Assembly (NCBI GenBank): GCA_914767715.1
Contig: OU612071.1
Span: 18,784,948 to 18,844,947 of the forward strand
Direction of reading: 5' to 3'
DNA: 60,000 bases
Source: Membranipora membranacea
Lineage: Eukaryota > Bryozoa > Gymnolaemata > Cheilostomatida > Membraniporidae
Part shown: piece after piece, positions 1 through 10,685 of the stretch
How the letters are laid out: every line of letters begins with the position of its first letter
How positions within the stretch are numbered: position 1 is the first letter of the stretch
Notes under the pieces: generated by a model
Databases searched by the model: none
Seen by the model: the letters and a program-made list of their open reading frames with translations, nothing else
What the model was told of the DNA's origin: nothing
Translations under genes and position numbers: made by a program

Positions 1-2968
1 TGATACATACGTTAGAAACATGGTTGAGACCAACTCTACATTTTCCTTAGCTTTCATCCCAAGTTTCGGCTGACTTCTCCATGAATGTTTCCTCTTACAA
101 ACTGTGCACTGGGAACGGAGTATTAGGAGAGAACCTTTGGTCTCAGATACAGAAACTGGTCCAAGTTTCTGACCGCAGCGACAAGGAATCTAAAATAGAG
201 AACGATGATTATTCTTGATTGGCAAGGACGTACATGCCACCTCACAAAACAATATTTAGTAAGAGTGCTACATCCAAGGGACTATCACATTAGTGAGGGG
301 AGATGTCAACAAATGTTTTGAGTGCATTGTCTCTTTGCTTGCTTACCTTTGAATACAAGCAGGGTTAGTCTAAAGTTTTAGTCACTAGTATCCAAGGTAT
401 TTTCGTCTGAACAATATGAAATTCTAAACTGATGGATTGATTAAAACTCTATTCACAGACTTCTTTATAACCACACATATCATGGTTGTCCGATACACAT
501 TTGGTTATAAGATACACAATTTAGGTAGGTTCATATTCATATATTTCACCTGCTTGTAAAGGTCTAGAATTTCACTTTGATATACAATGTGTTTTCTCGA
601 CTCTCTCCTCTGGATGACCTCTTCCTCTACATCACTATCTGAACTGATAGCAAACCCGCTGTACTTGCTCATGTTCAGCGTGTGATTCATGAAGTATACG
701 TCTTCAGGGTCCAGCTCTAAAAAATTGAAAGGGCATAATATTCTAGACACGGCAATGGAATTAAGGCGAGATGAGGTATGGGTAACAGGTATGAATTTAC
801 TGCTAATATTATAACATATACCACAGCAGTAAAACAGAGTTCTACAATATTTACAAATACATGCACCCTTCATGTAGGCTTTCACAACGTTGTGCTACGT
901 ATCCAAGTTCCAAAATATTAGTTCATCTTATTGCAAGAGTCATACATACCTTCTGCATCTACTGCCAAATCTTGTGCTTCATGGTCTGGGTGAGTGAGGG
1001 TAACATCATCCAGTAAGTCATTCTGAGAAGATTCTATAAGTTTTGAGAAAAAAATAAATGTTATAGAGCTAAGATTGGTGATTCACAGTATATGGTATTA
1101 GGTAGCAAAATCATTTTAAAATACTGAGGGTATTCGGAGAGCTATTTAAAAATATGAGTCACTATGTTAGTCTTAGCTATACGATAACCTACATTCTATC
1201 GCGGTTTCTCTACGAGAGCTCAATGTACAGTCAAGGTCAAGGGTCAAATGAAGCAGAAAGTTTCAATTATCTTAACTTACCTTCATTGTCAAACACCTCA
1301 ACCTTGACAGCTGAACTGGTATCTAACATGCCACCAGCAGTGACATGTTCCATGACTGGAGGTCTCATGGGAGATGGTCTGGAGCCTGCTGAGGAGATGG
1401 GGGATAAAGACGGTGATGGCCGGACAGGTGAGGCACTTGAATAGAGTGGTAGGATCTTTTGATGTACAGGCGAAGCAAAGGACGTACTTGTCAGATCAGT
1501 TGAAGCCATAGTCTCAGATTTTACAGGTGTCGACTGTTTGACCTTGGTTGGCTTAAGTGAAGATGTAGGTACTCCCGCTGACCTTGGTACAACACGCAGC
1601 CTTGGAATTCTTGACGGTTTTGACGGTGTTACAGTCTGAGGGATAAGATTGACCATCGGCTTGGTTGGCTGAAGTGTAACTGTTGCTCCTAAGTTGACTG
1701 TCCTTTGTATCACTTGGAGCTGTGGTGTCATCGATGGTGTTGAAGGAGTCACAGTATGAGGGATGAGTTTTCCCTGAGGTGTCAGAAGATATCTGCTACC
1801 CGGTTTTACTGTAACACCCGGCCTTACTGTTAGTATTCGAGCTTGTGATTGAGCAGAGGTTGGCGTTGACAACAGCGAGTGAGTTGGTACGGGTGTTGAT
1901 GACTGCATAAGATTGAGAGGGTTGAGTGGTGACGTTGGTGGTGATGTTACTATCTCTAAATGCTGCGATACCTGTTTGTTGGGTATCCTGGTCGCACTTT
2001 CAGAAGCTGGCACAGCCTAAAATATACATTATATATCAGCTACTGATAAAAATCCTTGGCCGGAAAACGTAAGCAGAAATAACGCACACAATAGGTGGTA
2101 TAAATATGCTGATAGTGAGTCAAGCGCGCAATTCTTTCATGATCAGGCAAACTAACTTCTCCAACCAGACTGTCCAGACAAATTCTATCTCTGAAAATAT
2201 ACGCTGTTAACCAATGTCACCGATTGCTTGTTCTTGAATTTGAATTACTCTTGAATGAGTCAACATTGTAAAATAGGGGCCTGACTCCTAGGACTACGAC
2301 CTAAGCTAAGTTAGAAGTCACTTGACAAGCCCTTATTATACAATCTTTGATTTTGAAATTAAATAATATAGAACAGTACAACAGACTCCAGAACAATATT
2401 CTAAATATATATATATTATTTTACTACTCAATATATTATATGGGCATATCACTCACACTGACACTGGGCAAGCAAGAAATTTGCCCCTCCCAAAACAAAG
2501 GCTGGGTCTTTTCTAGACTAAATTCAACTGACAAAGGTTGTCTACAACTAACTAGAGCTGAATTTTCTTCTTCCTTGGAAAGTATTTTTTCCTATTTATT
2601 CATAATAAACATATATATTATATATATATATACTATTAATTATACTATACTATAGATAGATAGATAGGCAAAATAATACAACACTTGTGACTTACCATTC
2701 TCTTTCTAGATATTGGAAGCTTGAGAGTTGGTACACTGCCCTTGACCAACCTCCTAGACCCATCATCTTTAACAGTATACTGATCTTCAGTGAAGTGTTC
2801 ATGACATATTCTGGAATACTTGTACTGTTTCTCCATAAATGTTCCATAGTGAATATCACTTCTCTTTGCCAATTTGAAAATAATTTCCCTCTGCTTAGCT
2901 GAAATAGAGAACAAAGACACTCCTTTTGTTCTTGATTGTTGATTGCAATTATATATGATGCAATGCAT
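1..2968 (-). CDS. THAP-domain protein, five exons, 3' end outside the window
   Basis: Exons on the minus strand are 2968-2696, 2016-1281, 1033-950, 716-550 and 189-1, all with GT-AG borders. Their phases fit exactly (0, 1, 1, 0), giving 483 codons before the window edge. Residues 1-91 are a THAP zinc finger: Cys3 and Cys8 (MHCIIYNC), the pair in ICHEHF, and the closing GSVPTLKLP in place of the usual AVPTIF. THAP domains bind DNA. Exon 2 is rich in Ser, Thr and Pro and looks disordered. Exons 3 and 4 are acidic. Exon 5 holds two Cys pairs (CRCG and CTVC) followed by HSWRSQPKLG, a pattern I recall from uncharacterised invertebrate proteins and THAP-linked transposon proteins. The start is the Met just before the first zinc ligand; an in-frame ATG at 3022 is possible. 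A transcription regulator or a domesticated transposon protein are both possible. Confidence 0.8.
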
Positions 2969-3383
2969 AGTTGTGGTTACTGGAGCAGATTGTTTCAGCA
3001 GTGAATGTTTGATAAAACTCAAAATATCCTATGACTGACGCAAGCACGTGTGTTGAAAAACCTCCCGGATGTGGCTTAAAAGCAAAATTTTTGGGTGGCT
3101 AGAATATATTACAACATGCATATGCGCATTATGATACATTTGTATAAATTCATCAGGTAGGAGCAGACATCCTATTGAGAAAAGCCGACTATTTCAGCTA
3201 AAAACTTCATTCTATTAGTTGTCTTATTTCATGTTTGGGATGCACAACTTCAATTTTGAATGCATATTTGAGCAGAACAGGGGTTTTTACTCTATATTAC
3301 CAGAGTTTTAGTACCTGCATACATTTTTCAGAGCTGCGTTGGCTGTCAAACAGAGATCAGAAGTGTATTGTTCCTTTAAAGAG
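2969..3383. other. Intergenic, upstream of the THAP gene
   Basis: This stretch should hold the promoter of the minus-strand THAP gene. I see no clear TATA box, CpG cluster or coding exon. It ends at the foldback element. Confidence 0.4.
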
Positions 3384-4119
3384 CCGGTGTAGTAATGTAA
3401 ACTGTCCCCCGCGCGAAAACAACCACGGGACACTTTACAATATTGTAAACTGTCCCGGGGACACTTTACAATAAAAACAGGCCTATTGTAAACTGTCCCC
3501 CCCTATTGTAAACTGTCCCCCCCTATTGTAAACTGTCCCCCCTATTTGTGACTGCCCATATCAAGGGCCCAGCTGTTTATCACCATTCTAAATGGGCCAG
3601 ATCATCTAACTTGAGCATACAATGATGTTCTGGCTGCCACTATGATGGCCAAAGTTGTACCATGGGATGGTGGTGGTATCTCATTGACATCATGAATGAG
3701 TGTATAAAGTCTCTTTTTCATATGGTACTTTGTAGATCTATTTTTCGCAAACACTAGTTGTTATTTGAAGCTCCTATGATTTAGAGATGTCTGGTTTGCG
3801 AAGAAAGGTGCACTAAGCCAACAGTTAATAGATGTGTAGTTGCCACATCACAGAACACACATACTTTCATTGCAGGTTCATGAGCCGCGCGAAAACAACC
3901 ACCCCATTCATTCATCATAAAATCTACCTCCATCAAGCATTTGCCTGGGAGTGATGGCAGTCAGTCACAAGTGTGAGCGGGAGAAATAATTACTTTTGAG
4001 CTTTTCATATTGTGAGGCCTGGTATTGCACTGTAAAATATTGCTTAAGCCGCACGAAAACAACCACCCCCCTAGCTGTCTTATAAAGATATCTGTCAAAA
4101 GGGGGAAGGGAGGATTGCT
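3384..4119 (+). repeat. Left inverted arm of the foldback element
   Basis: This arm pairs with 4877-5618 in inverse orientation. It contains clustered TTGTAAACTGTCCC units at 3440-3545 and two copies of the GCCGCGCGAAAACAACCACC motif (near 3882 and 4050). Confidence 0.85.
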
Positions 4120-4746
4120 TTTGTACAGCTTAAGCAAGGGGTTTACATGCAGGGTAACAGTGTTTAGTGCAACAAGTAATGTAGCAGTAACAATTGCAGG
4201 ACTCGCGCAAAAATCACTGAATTACTGTGCAGTTCTATGTAGATGTGCTGTTGGGGCTGTTGAGCTACTGTGTAGCTAAAATCAGCTGTTCCGCACATTA
4301 CATTGCAAACCATCCAGAAACAAACAACTGGTATCGGTAGGGCACTTACACTATGGCTGTAAAACAATATAGATTAGGATTCCATTATTGATCTTTTAAG
4401 ATACAGTTTATATGAACTAAAATGGGAGTCGTTGTTTTTGCTTGGCTCCAGCAATCATTTAGAGTGCAAAAGCATGGCTCTCAATATGAGGAGCTCAAAA
4501 TTGATTATTTCTTGGTGTCACACTTGTGACTGACTGTCATCACTCATAGGCAAATGCTTGGTCGAGGTAGATTTGAAGATGAATGAATGGGGTGGTTGTT
4601 TTCGCGCGGCTCATGAACTTGCAAAGAACGACATATCATCCGTTGTGTCATTAAGTTCTGACCTTCTAATCTGAAATTTGGTACACAGTCACCTTATGAC
4701 AATCACATTATGGCTGCCCAAACATGGTTCATTATGTTTAAGACTT

Positions 4747-5024
4747 TTTGACAGATAATCTTTATAAGACAGCTTGGGGGATGGTTGTTTTTCGCGTGGC
4801 TTAAGCAATATTTTACAGTGCAATACCAGGCCGCACAATATGAAAAGCTCAAAAGTGGTTATTTCTCCAGGTCTCACAAAAGCAATCCTCCCTTCCCCCT
4901 TTTGACAGATATCTTTACAAGACAGCTTGGGGGGTGGTTGTTTTCGTGCGGCTTAAGCAATATTTTACATTGCAATACCAGGCCTCACAATATGAAAAGC
5001 TCAAAAGTAATTATTTCTCCCGCT
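4747..5024 (+). repeat. Direct duplication inside the foldback element
   Basis: About 122 bp at 4747-4868 recurs at 4899-5024. Both begin at TTTTGACAGAT, pass through GGTTGTTTTCG and end at AAGCTCAAAAGT followed by TTATTTCTCC. A further block near 4551-4620 resembles 5055-5130, so the centre grew by local duplication of arm sequence. Confidence 0.75.
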
Positions 5025-5618
5025 CACACTTGTGACTGACTGCCATCACTCCCAGGCAAATGCTTAACGGAGGTAGGTTTTATGAGGAATGAATGGGGTG
5101 GTTGTTTTCGCGCGGCTCATGAACCTGCAATGAAAGTATGTGTGTTCTGGGATGTGGAAACTACACATCTAGTTACTGTTGGCTTAGTGCACCTTTCTTC
5201 GCAAACCAGACATCTCTAAATCATAGGAGCTTCAAATAACAACTAGTGTTTGCGAAAAATAGATCTACAAAGTACCATATGAAAAAGAGGCTTTATACAC
5301 TTATTCATAATGTCAATGAGATACCACCACCATCCCATGGCACAACTTTGGCCATCATAGTGGCAGCCAGAACATCATTGTATGCTCAAGTTAGATGATC
5401 TGACCCATTTAGAATGGTGATAAACAGCTGGGCCCTTGATATGGACAGTCACAAATAGGGGGGACAGTTTACAATAGGGGGGGACAGTTTACAATAGGGG
5501 GGGGGGACAGTTTACAATAGGCCTGTTTTTATTGTAAAGTGTCCCGGGACAGTTTACAATATTATAAAGTGTCCCGGGGTTGTTTTCGCGCGGGGGACAG
5601 TGTACAATACTACACCGG
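4877..5618 (-). repeat. Right inverted arm of the foldback element
   Basis: This is the reverse complement of 3384-4119 with small indels, for example in the length of the G runs near 5457-5512. It ends TACTACACCGG. Confidence 0.85.
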
Positions 5619-6890
5619 AACGACATGCGACCAAATAGGAGAGCTGCATCTTGTCAGACTGAGAGCAGCAAGAAGGGGCCATACTGTCATTTTTGTGGTG
5701 AAAATGTACATTACACAAGAGATTGCTTCGAGCTCGCCAAGAAACCGCTGAAAGAAAGAAAAGACTTCACGTTAAGGAAGGGCCTGTGTTTCTCTTGTAT
5801 GAATGGCAAACACCGATCAAATGAGTGCGATCGAAAGCAGACCTGTAAGACATGCAACAGAATGCACCCGACAATGTTACACGACCCTGAGTGGAAACAG
5901 TTTGAGAAATCAGACTCTAAACAAACAAGAGCGAGTACTTCTAAAGAAAAAGACGGAGCAGATATAACGAGGACCTGCAACTCAACTGGTGTCGCAAGTT
6001 CATCGAGTTTCAGCACAATGGTTCCGGTATATGTGTCTGCAGGCGGAGAAGAAAAGCTGGTATACGCTCTGTTAGATAATCTCTCAGATATTACCTTCAT
6101 CGAGAGACAAACAGCTCTGGACATCGGCGCTTGTGGCATCCCAGATACATTAGACCTAGAGACCATGAATGCCATAACCAGATCAGATATACTAAGAAAC
6201 GAGAACCTACAGATAAGAGGATACCTGACAGATGCGACCTCAACCATCGAAGCAGTAGAAATACCCGCTATAAGATGCTACAAGGACAACATACCGACTG
6301 ATGAAAAATGCAGCAAAATTTCTCACCTGAGATCTATTGCTAATGACCTTCCCCCACAACTAGATATCCCTTTTGGTCTCATGATGGGCAAGGACAGCCC
6401 AGATCATTACACCTTTACTCACAATGTGTGGAGAGCCTGGAGAAACAACAGCTTGTAAAACAAAGTTTGACTGGACACTCTGTGGCGGAAAGCTAAGGAA
6501 CAAGTTGGTGTCAAGCTACAAGACCGACCGCAAACTGTTCCCGATAGTAGAACAAGACTTCAAAGACCATGGACGCAAACAATTGTCTCAACAAGTTTTG
6601 AAGTTTCTAGAAATTCTTAACGACGGGATATTTTAGGACGATGACGGAAGTTATGTGATGCCGCTGCCTTTTAAATCAACACCAATCCTACCAAACAACC
6701 GACATCAGGCACAACAGAGACTAAAGCTGCTGATAAATAAGCTGCAAAAGGACCAAACCTATCAACAAGATTATATGGCATTCATGAGCATGCTGCTGGA
6801 CAAAGGATTTGCAGAAGAAAGTCCAGGAACAGATGTCCCCAGAGATGGTAAATGTTGGTACATCCCACATTTTGGCATTCTTAACCCAAT
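5619..6890 (+). pseudogene. BEL/Pao-type retroelement: gag zinc knuckles, protease and start of reverse transcriptase
   Basis: The plus strand encodes the end of gag with zinc knuckles (CHFCGENVHYTRDC, then CFSCMNGKHRSNEC and CKTCNRMHPTMLH). An aspartic-protease-like stretch follows with LLDNLSDITFIE; its Asp-Asn-Leu-Ser replaces the usual Asp-Thr/Ser-Gly-type core, so it may be inactive. Next comes the lead-in to reverse transcriptase (YVMPLPFKSTPILPNN and KCWYIPHFGILNP). The frame changes near 6440, and a TAG at 6634 separates the last two parts. The copy is dead. The upstream gag and LTR are missing, because the foldback element sits directly at the left edge. Homology stops abruptly near 6890, where the other half of the element begins on the opposite strand. 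Confidence 0.85.
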
Positions 6891-8700
6891 CGTGAATCAT
6901 TGTGGACAGCATGCGAGCACCTTGCTCAAAGAGAAAAACGCCACTAGCTCGGACATGGTTCATGGTTGTTTGCTTTCCTTGGTGTGCTACTTCTGCATGT
7001 TTATAGCGAGCAAATAGTTTTGTCAGGTGAGCTGAACCAGGTATGACAACCGGGTGTCTGCTATGATAGGAGCCGAGGGAATCTTTTAGCCTCCCACCTC
7101 TGCATAGATGAATGGGTCTAGTTTCAGAAGTGGGTGACGTTTAGAGAGGGGTACGTCTGAGTGTGGTTTTTCTAGTTGCTCAGGGTAATATGACTGCTGG
7201 AGTAGTTTGAGTATAGTGATGAACACTGTTGAGCTGTTAGGATGAATATCTATTGAATGTAGCTCATGATGGCTGTGACTTTTCTCCAACAGGGGAACTT
7301 GTCAAATAGTGGCAGTATTTGATGCTACTTTTCTGTAGATGTAGCATCTACAAAGACTTTCTTGAATTCTGGATCTTGCATACTGAAAGCAGGATCTGAT
7401 AGGAATTGCGGGCCGTGGAGCCATGTAGTTGATAGTTGAGACACTGGGGCACCTCGAGATACTATATCTGCTGGGTTTTCCTTTGAAGAAATGTAACGCC
7501 ATTGTTCTGTAGATGAGGAGTCCTTGATTCCCTGCACACGGTTGCAGACAAATGTATGGAATGCCTTCGCTTCATTAGCTATGCATCCGAGAACCGTTTC
7601 GTCCGACCAGAACTAGATTTTCAGGTCCTGATATTTCAGTTCCCTTAGTAGAAAGTCCGAGAGTTTAACTGAGAGTGTGTCTGCTTGTAGTTTGAGCCGA
7701 GGTATAGTTACTGCCTTCTGTGGAGCAACACGAGACTTAGACATGACGAGTGAGACGGAAACTTGAGTGAGCGATGGTTCCATTATCCTAAGATATGCGC
7801 AGGTGCCATAGGCATATGAGCTAGCATCGGCAAACATGTGTAGTTCCACCAAAGGATCGTTGTACTGTATATCCTTGCTGAAGAAGCATCTGGGTACCTT
7901 GAAGAAGTTGAGATCTGGCAGATTGCCTAAACATTTCTTCCATTTACTAACTTGAGTGTCAGATAAATAATCATCCCATTTCTTTCCATCTTTACAGATC
8001 TCCTGTGTGAGGAGCTTGCCATTGAGAGTGAATGGACCTAAGAATCCAAGTGAGTCAAACACAGCTGCTACAGTGGACAGTATTCCACGTCGAGAGAGTG
8101 GCTTTGATTTGTCAGACTTGTCGGCAAACTTGAATATATCCTGCGATATATCCCACATGAGACCTAGCGCCCGGTTCACCCACAAAGTTAGAACTTAGAT
8201 CTTTGGTAGATGGACCGTCACATCCGAGTACTCGAGCCATGTCCGAGTCATTGCACAGAATCTTATGAGGTGTTAGATTGCCCTTTTTTGTGAGTTCCTG
8301 AGCATCTTGTATAAGCTGAATAGCTTCAGCCGGTGTAGATTGTGAATTCAGGCCATCGTCGACGAAGAAGTTGTCTTTGATGAAAGCCGATGCTAAGGGG
8401 TATTCAGCAGAGTGATCAGTAGCGATTTGCTTTGGGCCAAATATTGCATAGCTTGGGGAAGAGGTAGCTCCAAATAAGTGAACGTTCATATTGTAGTCGA
8501 TGATCTCATCTGTGCCCTCTTTGTACCACAGAAACTTGATAAAATTCCAGTGATCTTCAGTTACATGAAACATCTTTCGGATTTCGCAGGTAATGCGATC
8601 TTGTCTTTCCTGAATCTGCAGAGGAGACCTGCCAGATTGTTGTTAAGGTCGGGACCTTGGAGCCGTTGTTTGTTGAGTGATTAACCTTGATAGACAGCAC
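6871..8700 (-). pseudogene. BEL/Pao-type retroelement: rest of reverse transcriptase, RNase H and integrase zinc domain, inverted
   Basis: On the minus strand, reading from 8700 down, come GPDLNNNLAGLLCRFR, the catalytic FVDDGL box (near 8360), and RRGILSTVAAVFDSLGFLGP. Then come ELHMFADASSYAYG and RYISSKENPADIVSRG of the RNase H region, and LLKLDPFIYAEVGG before the integrase. A HHCC-like zinc domain closes the fragment (HPVVIPGSAHLTKLF, then HAEVAHQGKQTTM). Frameshifts near 8590, 8190, 7610, 7310 and 7080 kill it. This piece takes up the element order almost exactly where the plus-strand piece at 5619-6890 stops, with no overlapping domain. One copy with an internal inversion explains both better than two copies. 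The integrase catalytic core and LTRs are not seen. Confidence 0.85.
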
Positions 8701-9125
8701 TATAAATTAAAGTAGTTTAATCTCTGCAGGGTGAAAAATCAAATTAAGTCTGAGTTAGATCTAAGGTATTACACACATAGGATTAAAAGCTCGGCCCTCG
8801 CATAAAAGTCAGTCAGAGCGAGACAGGAGATCGCAGTCAGCCCACTGTAGCGCAAACAAGTCATCTCTCTGACTTGTGTATTAGTTGTACTATGCTCAAT
8901 GTGGTGAGTTTGAGTAGTATGGCACAAGGGGCGGGTGCCTTGACGATAGCAACTTTGCGCCGATCAGATGATCGAAAGCACACCTCCCTGCTCTGGTTTT
9001 GCTTGAAGTTTAAGCTTGAGAGTGATGGGGCGAACATTGCCGCACTGAAACAACGAAGAGTTGGCAGCCTCCCTGGTTTCGCAACAGCGTAAACACACCA
9101 AATATGTCAAACCACTAAAACTTAC
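8701..9125. other. Unassigned flank, possibly retroelement end sequence
   Basis: I looked for the missing integrase core and a second LTR and found neither. A stretch at 8790-8880 (GCATAAAAGTCAGTCAGAGC, then a CAAGTCA/TGACTTG inverted pair) could be part of an LTR promoter, but nothing confirms it. Confidence 0.25.
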
Positions 9126-9209
9126 AAATTGCACTGATGGATCGATGATCGATTGATTGAGATGCTCATCAACACACAGGGGTGGCTTCATGCTGCTTGG
9201 GCCAGCCAT
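9126..9209 (-). CDS. Possible first coding exon, unknown product
   Basis: On the minus strand an ATG at 9209 opens 28 codons (MAGPSSMKPPLCVDEH...) that end at a good donor, TTT|GTAAGT, at 9125. No second exon could be matched, and the frame also stays open past the donor. It could be chance. Confidence 0.25.
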
Positions 9210-10685
9210 GAGGAGGTTGTACGAGAGAAGGCCTTGAAACAGCGCTTAACTCATGGTTTCTAGCTGAAGACATGTGTGTTGTGCTGTGGTACGCGCACCA
9301 CTGTGTGTTGTATCCTGCTCAGAGAGTCTCACAAACCTAACATCAGCACTTCAATTTACTAACTACATTCAAATGAATTTCCCTTTTCTACATCGCCAAC
9401 AATTTAAAGCTTGTTCGGGATGGTAATTCATTATCCGTATAACACCTTGCTGCTTTGTTGCTGAGTCTTCTGAAATATGCAACTTTTGGCAGTCATTGTA
9501 AGATATGGCTATGTTGAAACTAAATATGACTCAATTTCATTTCTTCGATTTCTTAGGGTTCATGAATGCAATGATGTATTTGTTTTTATCACCGAAGAAA
9601 ATTTTGTTGAACTGATTTGCTTGTATACTTTAATAGTTTAAATGTGTATTACAACTTGTAACTTATTGAGACTTTGATATGACAGTCTTACCCGGTAGCT
9701 GAAAATCTCTGCAATTTTTTCAAGGAAAATTGATTAAAAGGTGAAATCGCTGAAGTCAGTAGTGATGTATCCAGGATACCTACATACCAATGCTTTTAAA
9801 TATCAGGCTGTCCTAGTTTAAAAAATGAAAGAAAAGGAAACAAATCACTATTCTCTCCGGTAAAGGTTTTTGATACCTTTAGTAATGTTCCACACAACTA
9901 TCACACTCGTATGTATTGACCAAGCCCAATAAACCCCCACATGTTTGTAGCTGTAGCCACTGAAAGAGCTGAGTTCGTTCACAAATGAGGGTAGAGAAAC
10001 ACATCTGCTATCAAGCATACACTGTTTGATAATGCAAACATAGTTATCAGCCATTTTCCAGAGCTTTTCAGCCTTAAGCCTGAAATAAAATGTAGTAAAT
10101 CATATAGTTGCAGCAATTAATCTGGCTTGTACAACTCAAAACCACTTGTTTCTGTTATTTTGTGACTTCTTTCAACCACTTATGATGGGATGACCTTTAT
10201 AGCACTGGTGCTTATGTTGAATAATAAATAGCTAAATAAAAAATACAGGCTGTCATTCTATTTTGTCACACTAAAACTCATAACCAAATGTTGTACTCAT
10301 TATAGCCATTTCTGTGATAATGAGTTCCCCACATTATATGCAAAAACTTATTACCATGGCCTCATAAATAATTATAATAGTACATTGCGAGTAATAGTGT
10401 GCCACATCACTCACTATAGTTCATCAACTCCTGGGATTTGGTTGGCCCTGTTGTGCTCCGACCTGACTGCACAAAGAGAGCGACCTGGCATAGAAATTGC
10501 AGCCTCGCCCTTGAGGCAACCGTTAATTCGCCCACCACACTTTGGGATGTGGCATGTGATATGACAACTTGTTTTTAATTGTCCACTTCAATAAGCCATA
10601 TCCCAAACAAGGACAACTGAAGCCTCAGTAGGACCTTGTGCTAATGACAAACTACAACAATTTTCACACATCCTATATTTTTCAG
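9210..10685. other. Non-coding stretch upstream of the first collagen-C4-like gene
   Basis: The second half (about 10190-10540) is the duplicated upstream block that recurs at 16140-16930. A 68-codon minus-strand frame at 10054-9848 (MADNYVCIIKQCMLDS...) ends near a possible donor, but no partner exon was found. Nothing else is recognised. Confidence 0.4.

Larger units (their letters stand above)
3384..5618. mobile_element. 2.2-kb foldback element with ~735-bp inverted arms
   Basis: The left arm (3384-4119) reappears as the reverse complement in 4877-5618, so the element can fold back on itself around a ~760-bp centre. The ends start CCGGTGTAGTA(A/T)TGTA(A/C)AC and run into repeated ACTGTCCC blocks next to C or G runs (3410-3545 and 5455-5605). 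No long reading frame fits a transposase, so it is non-autonomous. No target-site duplication is evident: the left flank is TTAAAGAG and the right flank AACGACAT. Its right end abuts the Pao-like gag, but no gag sequence is found on its left. It therefore did not simply insert into an intact Pao copy, or the left part has since been lost. Confidence 0.85.

Noticed and set aside
340-378. Possible 23-bp micro-exon (acceptor CTTTAG, donor AAAG|GTAAGC) on the minus strand in the last THAP intron
   Set aside because: Its length would break the phase-0 junction between the flanking exons.
1154-1444. Plus-strand reading frame opposite the THAP gene exon 2
   Set aside because: It is antisense to a well-supported exon with matching splice phases.
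5711-6247. 178-codon minus-strand frame
   Set aside because: It is the shadow of the zinc-knuckle and protease frame on the plus strand.
8007-8198. Plus-strand frame in the Pao region
   Set aside because: Antisense to the reverse transcriptase region of the inverted half.
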